The translations under genes were made by a program, and so were the position numbers. This document shows, piece by piece, positions 48,493 to 57,809 of a DNA stretch of 64,000 nt. This DNA comes from Photobacterium leiognathi (GTDB lineage Bacteria; Pseudomonadota; Gammaproteobacteria; Enterobacterales; Vibrionaceae): the NCBI RefSeq assembly GCF_030685535.1, contig NZ_CP131601.1, forward strand, positions 2,294,001 through 2,358,000, in the 5' to 3' direction. How positions within the stretch are numbered: the first letter of the stretch is position 1; each line of letters begins with the position of its first letter. The notes under the pieces are model-generated. The model was not told the DNA's origin and searched no databases. It was given only the letters and a program-made list of their open reading frames with translations.

Positions 48493-49356
48493 TTAATAAC
48501 TCGTCCAATATTTACCAAATAATTTATCAAGTTCAATACAAGGAAACTTTTCGAATCCAGCACCTGGGTAGATAGTTAATTCACCAAAAGTAACTTTATT
48601 ATTGTAAAAATATAAGTCAACTCTTACAAAATCAAAATTCTCACCAATTAATTCAGATATCCTTATCATTTCATCTAAAAAAATAGGTTTTGGTGGAGAC
48701 GGTATCTTCATCTCATGAGAATATTCGAAATTCAAATCTCTCCAGTTACGATCAAACATATTTCTTTTATGATTAATGAATCGATCTGAGTCAAGTTGTA
48801 TAAATTCCACTCGGCCATTAAACACAAAAAACTTATAGTCGTCAGGTGCACTGCCTTCAAAATCAAGAAACTCTTCAATAAAAACTCGTCTAGGTATATC
48901 CTTGTAAGCCCATTCTCCTAATGATGATGATTGATCATGCTTCAACCATTTAGACGCTAGTTTTATCATCTTTCTCTGTGAAATGTGGTTATTATTTCTT
49001 ATTATTTCAATAGTTTGACTTGTGTGATTTGCTTTAAAAACATAATCACGGGGAAGTAATGAAAAATCTATTGATTCAATATCGTTAGTATCTGAACCAA
49101 TCCATAGATTTCTAGGTATATAAATATCAGAGCAAATACTTTTAACCCAATCTTTAGATGCGATTTTATCAGCAGCTACAGTAAATAATGGGTTATGATC
49201 TATAATTTTTCTAACTTGTAGTTTTTCATTGAAAGTCTCAGGTTGTGAAAAATTAATAAACCTCTTAAATCTTCTAAAAAATAATATGTTTAGTTTTATT
49301 TTATTAGGAAGTAAAGAAATAATTTTAGAAAAAAGTCGATATTGTAAACTAGGCAT
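48493..49356 (-). CDS. TupA-like ATP-grasp protein
   Basis: The protein has 287 residues. ETFNEKLQVRKIIDHNP, VAADKIASKDWVK and DYVFKANHTSQTIEI near the N-terminus, then FIEEFLDFEGSAPDDYKFFV and DFVRVDLYFYNNKVTFGELT, fit the TupA-like ATP-grasp family found in polysaccharide loci. Teichuronopeptide synthesis gave the family its name. Such enzymes join carboxyl and amino groups using ATP. It may attach an amino acid to a uronic acid in the polymer, which would fit the ugd gene in the cluster. That role is inference. Confidence 0.82.
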   Translation of the reverse strand: MPSLQYRLFSKIISLLPNKIKLNILFFRRFKRFINFSQPETFNEKLQVRKIIDHNPLFTVAADKIASKDWVKSICSDIYIPRNLWIGSDTNDIESIDFSLLPRDYVFKANHTSQTIEIIRNNNHISQRKMIKLASKWLKHDQSSSLGEWAYKDIPRRVFIEEFLDFEGSAPDDYKFFVFNGRVEFIQLDSDRFINHKRNMFDRNWRDLNFEYSHEMKIPSPPKPIFLDEMIRISELIGENFDFVRVDLYFYNNKVTFGELTIYPGAGFEKFPCIELDKLFGKYWTSY

Positions 49357-49375
49357 ATAAAAATAATAAACTCAT

Positions 49376-50443
49376 TTATAATTTAGAAGAGAAGTGTTTT
49401 TTATATTTAAATGTATTTATTTTTCTATCAGCTATTCTTATCAAAGTAGATATCGACAGTCTCTTGATAAACCACTTAAAGTCTCTCTTGGATGACAATT
49501 CAGAAAAAACTTCTTCAGAAAAGGCTGATCGTGTTCTCAAATAAGAGCTTAAAGGTAACTTTAAATATTCATTAGCTTTATTATATATATCATTAGCTAC
49601 AGAACTATTTATAAGCATCTTTTCCTCCCCTTGAAAAATGGGAATATACTTCATTGTAATATTATTTCCATCATATTCCAAAATTAAAATAATTGAAGAC
49701 TTGTTATTATCAGACTGCTTTATCAATAAATTAGAAGTCCTTTCATCATATAAGTCATCAAAGCAAAAATTACCGAGACTATAAGCAAGAACTGAATTTT
49801 TGAATTTTTCAACACCTTGTAAAACATGGGGATGATGTCCATAATATACATAATTATTAATATCTGCTAATTTTCTAGCAAATTTTATATCATCCACGCT
49901 GCATAAATTTACGTGCTCTATACCAGAATGAACACTTAATATATTTAAATAACCTTGTGATGAATAAAACTTGAATTTATTCTCAACAAGTGAATATTTT
50001 AATGCGTTAACACCATTTTTTTTATCTAACCCTAATGGGTTAGTATTATAGGAACAGTAACCGTGAAATGCTAACTTCAACTCCTCATTTATAAAATCTT
50101 TACCTTTTACACCAAACCAGTCAATATTATTTTCTTCAAGAAGTGTAATTGTCTCATTTAAACCGTTAGGGCCAAAATCAAAAATATGGTTATTAGATAA
50201 ACACACTGTATTTATATTAAGGTGTTTTAAAATATTAATATTTTCAAAACTTGAGGAAATATACGCTGATTTATTTCCATGTTTTTTTGATTTATTAATA
50301 AATGGGGCTTCGAGATTACCGACGCAAATATCACAGGAATCAAGGATTGGTTTTATATCAGAGAAGTAATTTTTAATATCTTTATTTTTATTTAAATCGA
50401 ATTTTCCAAATAAAGCAATATCGCCAACAAAAGCAATTTTCAT
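49376..50443 (-). CDS. CapA-like metallophosphatase-fold protein (copy 1)
   Basis: The protein has 355 residues. The metal-binding pattern of the CapA/PGA_cap family is clear: FVGDIALFG, NLEAPF, LSNNHIFDFGPNGLNET and the later YYGHHPHVLQGVEKF with YSLGNFCFD. Members were first linked to poly-gamma-glutamate capsules, and many occur in other polysaccharide loci with unproven roles. No signal peptide is visible. A second related gene lies at 54420-55532, with low overall similarity, so it is not a recent duplication. Confidence 0.87.
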   Translation of the reverse strand: MKIAFVGDIALFGKFDLNKNKDIKNYFSDIKPILDSCDICVGNLEAPFINKSKKHGNKSAYISSSFENINILKHLNINTVCLSNNHIFDFGPNGLNETITLLEENNIDWFGVKGKDFINEELKLAFHGYCSYNTNPLGLDKKNGVNALKYSLVENKFKFYSSQGYLNILSVHSGIEHVNLCSVDDIKFARKLADINNYVYYGHHPHVLQGVEKFKNSVLAYSLGNFCFDDLYDERTSNLLIKQSDNNKSSIILILEYDGNNITMKYIPIFQGEEKMLINSSVANDIYNKANEYLKLPLSSYLRTRSAFSEEVFSELSSKRDFKWFIKRLSISTLIRIADRKINTFKYKKHFSSKL

Positions 50444-50448
50444 CTAAC

Positions 50449-51609
50449 TTACCTATTGATAATATTAAAGATTGATTCATTCATAGTATTGATTGAAAAC
50501 TTTTTAAAGAAATCAGTAGTAGGTATATTTTTTCTACGTTCAATAATTTCTTTTATTTCTTTATCAAAATCACAAAGAGATATATCATCAACAACTGTTC
50601 CAAAACAACTATCATAGACAATTTCATTGACCCCAGTAGTTTTATTAGCTAAAACAGGAGTTCCTAAAGCTATAGATTCAATTAAAACTGTTGGTAAACC
50701 TTCACTTGCTGAAAATGTTTTTTCTTCGCCATTAAGCGTAATACGGCACTTTTCGAGAGAGCTAAATAATAATAAATCAGACTTTTTAATAAAATCATAG
50801 GGATTGTTAACCCAACCGTGAAATTCCACTAATACGTTTTTTGGTAAATCATTTATTAACTCGATAATGTATTTCTTATAAGCTATACCAATGTCGCCCA
50901 CAGGAGAACCAAGGACGTTTAAAATAACATTTTCTTTAAAATTAGAATTTATCAGGTTTTCAATTAAAACGTGAAGTCCTTTATTTGGAACAATAGTACC
51001 AATAAATAACAGGTTTATAACATCAGTTTTTTTTTCATATAACTTATCACATTCTTTAAATTCAAAACCATTATAAATTACATTAATATCATCTCTAATA
51101 TTAATGAAGTTATCAGCTATAGAACATGAAGGAACTATTACTTCATCAGCCATCCCAAGTAAAAAACGATTAATTTTATTACCAAAATTTAATTTGCCAT
51201 GCAAATGCCAAATAACTTTTAACTTAAAAAACTTTGCAAATAAGCCACAAAGAATAATTCCTTTCGGATCATAACAATAAATATTATAAATTCTATGTTT
51301 CTTTGCGGTATAAATAACTTGTAAGTTAGATATAAATACCGAGAAAAAAAGTAATAACTTAGATTGAAAAGATAAATTCTTAATGGAAAAATCTCCAGTA
51401 CCGAAGAATCGGTTTAATAATTTATGCATTAAAAATTGATGATTATTGAATCTTTTATAATAACCATCAAACAAACTATCATCATGCTTTAAAAGTGAGT
51501 AGATCTCAAAGCCTTTATCAGATAATGAATCAACAATCTTTAAAGTGATTTTCTGAGAACCCGCTAATAAGCTTGAAGCTTCAACAACCAACAATCTTTT
51601 ATTTTCCAT
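50449..51609 (-). CDS. GT4-family glycosyltransferase
   Basis: The protein has 386 residues from the ATG at 51609, which overlaps the end of the upstream gene by 11 bases. A start 11 codons earlier is less likely. The GT-B fold shows ASSLLAGSQKITLKIVDSL at the N-terminus, then FIGTIVPNKGLHVLIENL and EGLPTVLIESIALGTPVLAN, the usual donor-site motif. It acts on lipid-linked intermediates of the repeat unit. Codon use is strongly AT-biased, like its neighbours. Confidence 0.85.
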   Translation of the reverse strand: MENKRLLVVEASSLLAGSQKITLKIVDSLSDKGFEIYSLLKHDDSLFDGYYKRFNNHQFLMHKLLNRFFGTGDFSIKNLSFQSKLLLFFSVFISNLQVIYTAKKHRIYNIYCYDPKGIILCGLFAKFFKLKVIWHLHGKLNFGNKINRFLLGMADEVIVPSCSIADNFINIRDDINVIYNGFEFKECDKLYEKKTDVINLLFIGTIVPNKGLHVLIENLINSNFKENVILNVLGSPVGDIGIAYKKYIIELINDLPKNVLVEFHGWVNNPYDFIKKSDLLLFSSLEKCRITLNGEEKTFSASEGLPTVLIESIALGTPVLANKTTGVNEIVYDSCFGTVVDDISLCDFDKEIKEIIERRKNIPTTDFFKKFSINTMNESIFNIINR

Positions 51610-52222
51610 TATACCAATCAACAATATTAATGTACTTTTCATACTTTCGAAAAGAAGTAAAATCAGAAGATATTACTTCTTTTTCAAAAGTACAGTGAAC
51701 TTCGTTTTTTAAATTATAGCTATTAGCGGTAAATAAAATATTATTCTTTCCCTCTAATAAAGAAAATCTATTCGCAATATCTGTATTAAAACCATCTCTA
51801 TCCGTCATTATAAATCTAACATTATCTTTAACTATTTTTTCTTTTCTAGAATTCCATTTTAAACGAGCTTCATCAAATGTTTTATAATGTAGAAAATGGA
51901 TTTCAATATCCCCTAAAGTACCTATAGGATAATAAAAATCATTCGTATATTTTGAAAATTTAGTTTCTATTAGATCTAAAGATAGATAGTAATCTAAATT
52001 CTCGCAAAAATTGATAAAACAAGGTGCGTAAAAAAAAGTATTAATCGTAGGTGATAAAAATTCCTTATTTAAATCACTATATATACACCCAGCTAAACAG
52101 TTACTCGAAATTATTGTTATAGACTGGTTATTAACTTTTCGACAATAAAATATTTTTATAAACTCTCGATATAATTTAAAAAAAGTTTTCCTATATATAA
52201 ATTTAAAAATTCTAAAGAACAT
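51599..52222 (-). CDS. DUF1919 family protein
   Basis: The protein has 207 residues. ITIISSNCLAGCIYSDL, the following FLSPTINTF, and YPIGTLGDIEIHFLHY with DEARLKWNSRKEKI match the DUF1919 pattern. The family occurs in exopolysaccharide and lipopolysaccharide loci and is assumed to transfer or modify sugar residues, without a proven reaction. The gene overlaps the next by 11 bases and directly abuts the polymerase gene, so it belongs to the operon. Confidence 0.82.
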   Translation of the reverse strand: MFFRIFKFIYRKTFFKLYREFIKIFYCRKVNNQSITIISSNCLAGCIYSDLNKEFLSPTINTFFYAPCFINFCENLDYYLSLDLIETKFSKYTNDFYYPIGTLGDIEIHFLHYKTFDEARLKWNSRKEKIVKDNVRFIMTDRDGFNTDIANRFSLLEGKNNILFTANSYNLKNEVHCTFEKEVISSDFTSFRKYEKYINIVDWYNGK

Positions 52223-53374
52223 CTATTTCTCTCTATAGTTAATGATAACCATCAGATAAAACAAAAAACCAAAATATAAGAAACTAACTTTAGTCAATAA
52301 AATTATTAAAAATAAAGCACGATTAGTATAACTTTTAACTCTTTTAAAAAACAAAATAATACTTGTGATTAAACCAATAATACCGAACTTTATTATTATA
52401 AATAACCATAAACCATTATCATTTAGAGCAGCTACTCCTGCGGCCCACAGATTTCCTGACTTCATATATTCTGAAAGAGAAGGTATCACTCCTAACATAC
52501 CATTTCCAAATAAGATCTCTAATTTATCTTGTTCAAATACCTTTAATAATAAATTACTTCGTAAAGATGTTGCCGTATCAATAGAACCAAGACGTTCAAG
52601 ACCAATATAGATTAAAAAGATCAACAAAACTGGTAAAAATAGGAAAAATAAATATTTAATATAAGAATTATTAGTTTTTCTATAGAAAATTAATAGTACA
52701 ATAAAACCATAGATAATTGACGCTACTGAGAAAGACAATAGAACAGAAAAAACACTTATTTTTAATATGTTATCAATTTTATTATCTAAATAATATCTCG
52801 CTGAAATCAGAAGAATTATAAAGGCACTATAAGTTGAAGGCTCTTCATACAATCCTGTCGGTCTATATATATATCCAATAAATGGAATAGAAAAATTACT
52901 TTTATATCTTTGGACTTCACCAGTTAAAAAGTAAAGAGGATCTAAATAATAAGAAGTTCCATAGACTAAAATAAACTGTAATAGGAAAAACGAAACATTT
53001 AATATGATTACGAAATTTATTAGATCTTTCATTTTACCCCTATCATCTTTAAAAAATAGGAATACAATAAATATTGATAGCAATTTAACCAATAGGCCTA
53101 AAAAATAATCACTTAAATCATAATTGAAATTACCTTTATGTGGGTATAAATTAAAATAAGATGGTAAAGCTAATAGAAAAGAAAAAAATATGAGAACAAG
53201 AAAAGTATTTATAGTACTTTTCATCACTTTATGACTAAAACACAAAATAATTAAAAGAAAAATAAATAAAGGCATCATAAAAAGATATCTAATGCTTCCA
53301 AAATTTTCCATGAAGCCTATAAAAACCAAAAAAAGTGAGATATAAAAAGAAACATAATACTTTTTTACAATCAT
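52223..53374 (-). CDS. Wzy-type repeat-unit polymerase
   Basis: The protein has 383 residues and about ten membrane helices. RPTGLYEEPSTYSAFI in a large loop is the hallmark of O-antigen/capsule polymerases and is followed by helices of Wzy type. The protein joins repeat units at the periplasmic face. Sequence similarity between Wzy proteins is low, so the call rests on topology, this loop and position in the cluster. It is highly AT-rich. Confidence 0.83.
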   Translation of the reverse strand: MIVKKYYVSFYISLFLVFIGFMENFGSIRYLFMMPLFIFLLIILCFSHKVMKSTINTFLVLIFFSFLLALPSYFNLYPHKGNFNYDLSDYFLGLLVKLLSIFIVFLFFKDDRGKMKDLINFVIILNVSFFLLQFILVYGTSYYLDPLYFLTGEVQRYKSNFSIPFIGYIYRPTGLYEEPSTYSAFIILLISARYYLDNKIDNILKISVFSVLLSFSVASIIYGFIVLLIFYRKTNNSYIKYLFFLFLPVLLIFLIYIGLERLGSIDTATSLRSNLLLKVFEQDKLEILFGNGMLGVIPSLSEYMKSGNLWAAGVAALNDNGLWLFIIIKFGIIGLITSIILFFKRVKSYTNRALFLIILLTKVSFLYFGFLFYLMVIINYREK

Positions 53375-54430
53375 TTATTTACCTATTAACTTTTCGATTT
53401 TTATAATTTCTTTATAATTATTATTTTCTTCTTTAATAGTAAAGTTAGTTTCTAAAATGAATTTAATTTTTTCACTAAAATCTTCACAGTCAAAACAATT
53501 GATTAGGAAACCATTCTTACCATTTGAAATAATTTCTTTTGGGCCACTTTCACAATCAAAAGATATAACTGGAGTACCACATGCTAAAGCTTCCACAAGG
53601 ACATTAGGGTAGCCCTCGTAATATGATGTAAGTATAAAGCATTTTGAACGATTATATAGATCGACTGTATTATTAGTATTTTCTAAATAGTTAAAGTTTA
53701 TTTCATTATCATTGAGTGAATTGAACATAAACTCTTTTAATTCACCATCACCAACAATTGTTATATTAAATTCTTTCTTTTTATTTTTAAGAAGATTTAA
53801 AATATTAGTTAGATTATCTATTCCCTTTTGCTTCTTAAGCCTACCAATAAATAGTATGTCGATATCTTTTTTAACCTTTTTATTAATATACTTAACGGCA
53901 ACTGGGTTATGTATCACATGAATATCTTCTTTATTTATATTTAACCCATGAATCATATCGCTTTTCATTGCATTACACTGAGCAATATAACACCCAATAT
54001 TCTTATAATATCTTTTCATTAAGAAATTAGTTAATAACCTCTTAAGGTTACTTCCTTTTTTTGCCTTAAGATCAAGTGATAAATTATTAACATTTCTAGC
54101 AATTAATTTGAAGTTTGTTTTTTTAAACTTCTTCAAAGCAAAAAGTATTAAAGCGATCTGATGATTAAAAGCAATAACTGTACTGTTACTTTGTATTAGA
54201 TCATCTTCTTTAACTAATTTAAAAAATGCTCTAATTCCAGTATCTACATCCAAGGAGATAATTTCGACTTCATTATTAAGTTCATCCATATAAAATTGTT
54301 TAGAATCATTATAGATTATAATGGAAATGTCATATCCTAATTGTGCCAATTCATTTGCATAATTAATACAAACTCGCTCTGCACCTCCTGGATAAAAAGT
54401 ATCAATAAATAAATAGATTTTATTTAGCAT
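53375..54430 (-). CDS. GT4-family glycosyltransferase
   Basis: The protein has 351 residues. The N-terminus IYLFIDTFYPGGAERVCINY is a classic GT4 start. The donor half includes LFIGRLKKQKGIDNLTNIL and SYYEGYPNVLVEALACGTPV. It overlaps the upstream CapA-like gene by 11 bases. It is the third GT4 enzyme of the cluster, so with the initiating transferase a repeat unit of at least four sugars is likely. Confidence 0.87.
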   Translation of the reverse strand: MLNKIYLFIDTFYPGGAERVCINYANELAQLGYDISIIIYNDSKQFYMDELNNEVEIISLDVDTGIRAFFKLVKEDDLIQSNSTVIAFNHQIALILFALKKFKKTNFKLIARNVNNLSLDLKAKKGSNLKRLLTNFLMKRYYKNIGCYIAQCNAMKSDMIHGLNINKEDIHVIHNPVAVKYINKKVKKDIDILFIGRLKKQKGIDNLTNILNLLKNKKKEFNITIVGDGELKEFMFNSLNDNEINFNYLENTNNTVDLYNRSKCFILTSYYEGYPNVLVEALACGTPVISFDCESGPKEIISNGKNGFLINCFDCEDFSEKIKFILETNFTIKEENNNYKEIIKIEKLIGK

Positions 54431-55532
54431 GATTTTTTCTCAGTACATCTAGTAGTAAATCATGATGGGATTCACATTGTATTAGGTTATTTATCATCAA
54501 TTTTTTTTGTTTAGATAAGAAATTCATTCTACTTATACCTGTAACTTTAAAGAAGATTCTTTCGACTTTTGTTAAACCATAAATCCATGAAAGGTATGAA
54601 TATGATTTCCTCTCAATATAAGAATCCCATTCTTTTTTTAGAAGAGCATCGTTTGTTATTATTTCAGATATCTTATTTAACTCATGAATATACTTTTGTT
54701 TTTTTTCTTTATCTAAAAACTCAAAAATATTATCATTTTTTCCTTGAATATAAGGGTGTATAGTGAAATCTTTTAAATTTTTTGTGTTTATTTCAACAGC
54801 ATGTCCGTTATACCAATAATCTGGCATACTATTTCTTTTAAATATAAAATTCCCCAAACTATAAAATATTGGTTTCCCTTCATAAAATTCATAACCTGAA
54901 GCATTATGGGTATGATGAGTAATAACCACGTCTCCACCACAATCAATAATAAAGTGCATAAGTGATTTAAACCTTGGACTTGGGTATTTATAGTGTTCAT
55001 TTCCTCCATGAACTATAACTATACAAATAAAATTTTTATTCTTTAATTCTTTAATTCTTTTTAATAATTTTAAAGCATCTAGGCTTGATGCACCAAAACC
55101 ATAATCATTTGCTAAGCAATATTCTGATTCTGCAACATTTACTATAGCTACTTTTTCATCATTATTTTGATATAAAAATGCATTATCAGCATCATTGATA
55201 TTAAGTCCGGCTCCGCAATAATTTTTAGACGTATTCTCTAAAACAGTAATTGTATCTTTAAATCCAGACTTTCCATAGTCTAGAATATGGTTGTTTGCTA
55301 AAGTGTACAAATCAATCGGTAACTTTGCTATTAATTTTTTTCCTTTATCAAAATCTGTTGATAAGTTAGGTCCATCTTTATTCAATTTATCTCTGCTATT
55401 TGTTATAGGACATTCTAGATTTGCAATTAAAATATTTTCTTTTTTTACTTTATTTAACTCAGTAGATATTTTAATCTCATCATTTTCTGAGATATTATCC
55501 AGGCACATATCACCAAATACGACAAATTTCAT
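54420..55532 (-). CDS. CapA-like metallophosphatase-fold protein (copy 2)
   Basis: The protein has 370 residues. Family motifs are VVFGDMCLDN, NLECPITNS, LANNHILDYGKSGFKDT, IVHGGNEHYKYPSPRFK and FYSLGNFIF. It shares family features with the protein encoded at 49376-50443 but differs in many positions. No signal peptide is visible. The presence of two CapA-like and two ATP-grasp proteins in one locus suggests amino acid or peptide decoration of the polymer. That is inference. Confidence 0.86.
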   Translation of the reverse strand: MKFVVFGDMCLDNISENDEIKISTELNKVKKENILIANLECPITNSRDKLNKDGPNLSTDFDKGKKLIAKLPIDLYTLANNHILDYGKSGFKDTITVLENTSKNYCGAGLNINDADNAFLYQNNDEKVAIVNVAESEYCLANDYGFGASSLDALKLLKRIKELKNKNFICIVIVHGGNEHYKYPSPRFKSLMHFIIDCGGDVVITHHTHNASGYEFYEGKPIFYSLGNFIFKRNSMPDYWYNGHAVEINTKNLKDFTIHPYIQGKNDNIFEFLDKEKKQKYIHELNKISEIITNDALLKKEWDSYIERKSYSYLSWIYGLTKVERIFFKVTGISRMNFLSKQKKLMINNLIQCESHHDLLLDVLRKNHAK

Positions 55533-56741
55533 TTATTTACATCTCTTATAAATTAAATACATTAGGGATATATTCAATAAAACACCTAACACTGAGAAAG
55601 CATATAAAGTTATATAAACATCGTTATAAATTAACCAAGAGGATACGATAACAATCAGTCTCATTAAGAAAGATAATATATCAAACTTCATAATAACTTT
55701 CTGAATTCCAATTATATTTGCAACTGCACTGTAGGGCTGATTCAAAAACATTAATATAAACCATGGAGTTAATATTTGAGCATAAACACCTGCTTCTTTC
55801 CATTCTATGCCAAATAAACTTTCAAATAAATATGGTAAATGGTTAAAGAATATAATTGAAACTATTAATGATAAGGTTAATAAAGTAAATGTTATTTTTA
55901 TTAATTCTTTTCTGAGCAGCTTTCGATTACTTATTTTCTTAGCCTTATAATAAAAGGCATCTTTTATCGAAGATGAAACTAATGTAATAGGAGCTTGCAT
56001 TACTCTAGTCATCATGGAATAAAGCCCAAGTGTTATAGTATTTGAAAAGTAAACAAAAGAATAATTCATTATATATTGCGATGCCATAGAAAATGCATAT
56101 GATATATTTTGGTATAAAATAAAATCTTTCTTTCTCTTTATTATCTTTTTAAATGAATTAAACTCAACATAAATAACAAGCTTTTTATCGGTAATACTAT
56201 TAAAAAATAATACAGATATTAAATTTGCAGAAATATAACTAATTAACATTGAGTATAAATTTGTACTAAAATAACAAAGGACTATCTGTATCAAGATAGT
56301 TGTCGTTGTTCTAATAAATCTATGCTTCGATGCACAACCGAAATCACCTTCTGATAATGAATGAGAACTTATTAACTGTGATATAGAAAAACTTGAAATT
56401 GCAAATAAAGTTAATAGTATTGAAAAAATATATTTTTGGTCAATTATAAAACTTAATAATATAATAATTACAATAGATAACACTATAAAAATCAGATTAA
56501 ATCTTAACCCAGCATTAAGTAGTTCATTTTTATTATCATTTTCACTCGCAAGTAATGCTTGATCCATTCTTCCACAAAATATGGGATATAGTATCATTAC
56601 GGATATTGTTGAAATTGAATATTGGCCTAATATTTTTGGATCAATAATTCTTGATAGTATAGGAAGCATTGCAATTGTAATCAATTGAGCTGATGCACTT
56701 CCCATGAATACTTTTATGAAATTTTTTTTAAAGTTACTCAT
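55533..56741 (-). CDS. Wzx-type flippase
   Basis: The protein has 402 residues and about 12 membrane helices. It starts MSNFKKNFIKVFMGSASAQL and shows the polysaccharide transporter (MATE-like) pattern, with ISRIIDPKILGQYSI-like residues at the first loop. It should flip the lipid-linked repeat unit across the inner membrane. It directly abuts its neighbours in the operon and is very AT-rich. Confidence 0.86.
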   Translation of the reverse strand: MSNFKKNFIKVFMGSASAQLITIAMLPILSRIIDPKILGQYSISTISVMILYPIFCGRMDQALLASENDNKNELLNAGLRFNLIFIVLSIVIIILLSFIIDQKYIFSILLTLFAISSFSISQLISSHSLSEGDFGCASKHRFIRTTTTILIQIVLCYFSTNLYSMLISYISANLISVLFFNSITDKKLVIYVEFNSFKKIIKRKKDFILYQNISYAFSMASQYIMNYSFVYFSNTITLGLYSMMTRVMQAPITLVSSSIKDAFYYKAKKISNRKLLRKELIKITFTLLTLSLIVSIIFFNHLPYLFESLFGIEWKEAGVYAQILTPWFILMFLNQPYSAVANIIGIQKVIMKFDILSFLMRLIVIVSSWLIYNDVYITLYAFSVLGVLLNISLMYLIYKRCK

Positions 56742-56743
56742 TA

Positions 56744-57733
56744 TTATTTAGCTTTCATAAACTCATAAATAGAATAACAGTAATCTTGTTCTAAATTGTT
56801 ATCTTTAACTACTTTTTCCCACTTATCTTTTTTTTCGTAAAAATATTTAGCATTCAATTGAGTATATGGCCCAAAATGAGTTGCTTGATATTCAATACAT
56901 TTAAATTTATTTTTAGACACTTCTGCTATATCAATCGATACAAACGGAGAATTTATATTTTCTCTCAGATTTAATGAATAGTTAAGTAACTCATCTGTTG
57001 GTTCTATATAACTAAATTTCCCACTACCACTTGCTCTAAAGTCATTATCTCGAATGTTTCTTTTTAAAACATATACTCGTTTAAAAAACACAAGTACTTT
57101 ATAATCGGAATCTAAGCCTTCAATAAAATCCTGAAGTACATAAGGTACTCTTTTTTCAACGTAAGATGCATACTTATCATTTCTCTTAACAATTTTTTTA
57201 ATTTTTTCCTTAATTGCTGTCTTACATTCATAAATATTGAAGCTTATTATTTTTTCCTTATTTACTCTTTTCTTTATTTTACTGTTATCAACTAAACTTA
57301 CTCCTTGTCCTCCAGCTCCATCAATAGTTTTAAATACTTTTTTTCTATCAATATCCTCGGATAAAGATGAAAGGTAATATTTTTGTTTTATTAATTCTAT
57401 CGACTTACCGTTATTAAATAATAATGACTGAATACCTTTATTATCGTGTGCAAAGTATAATTTTAAACTTGTTATTAATTGTTCTTCTCTGTTTACAAAT
57501 AGTGAAAATACAATATCGTTTAAATATTTTTTTACTGCAGTATTTTGATGGCTTGTAATCCAATAGAATTCATTGTCATTAACACCATATTTAATTAATT
57601 CATTTATATCAAAGATGTTAATATTAAAATTTTTCGCTTCCAGTTCTTTCTTTATCACATTTAAATTAAGACTTTCCTCAACTTTTAAGTGATGTCCGAA
57701 ATAATTTTGGTATGTTACGATATTTATTTTCAT
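56744..57733 (-). CDS. ATP-grasp domain protein
   Basis: The protein has 329 residues from ATG 57733. An upstream TTG start is less likely. The ATP-grasp fold shows FKTIDGAGGQGVSLV (nucleotide loop), YVLQDFIEGLDSDYKVLVF and FVSIDIAEVSKNKFKCIEYQ with metal-binding acidic residues. The family ligates a carboxylate to an amine or similar group. It is the second ATP-grasp protein of the cluster and not closely similar to the TupA-like one. Its substrates are unknown. The position beside the flippase suggests modification of the repeat unit. Confidence 0.8.
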   Translation of the reverse strand: MKINIVTYQNYFGHHLKVEESLNLNVIKKELEAKNFNINIFDINELIKYGVNDNEFYWITSHQNTAVKKYLNDIVFSLFVNREEQLITSLKLYFAHDNKGIQSLLFNNGKSIELIKQKYYLSSLSEDIDRKKVFKTIDGAGGQGVSLVDNSKIKKRVNKEKIISFNIYECKTAIKEKIKKIVKRNDKYASYVEKRVPYVLQDFIEGLDSDYKVLVFFKRVYVLKRNIRDNDFRASGSGKFSYIEPTDELLNYSLNLRENINSPFVSIDIAEVSKNKFKCIEYQATHFGPYTQLNAKYFYEKKDKWEKVVKDNNLEQDYCYSIYEFMKAK

Positions 57734-57809
57734 TACGACCAACTCTCAATTTTATTCAAAATATATTATTAAACATGATATTCATAATTAATTTTAATAA
57801 GAATAATTT

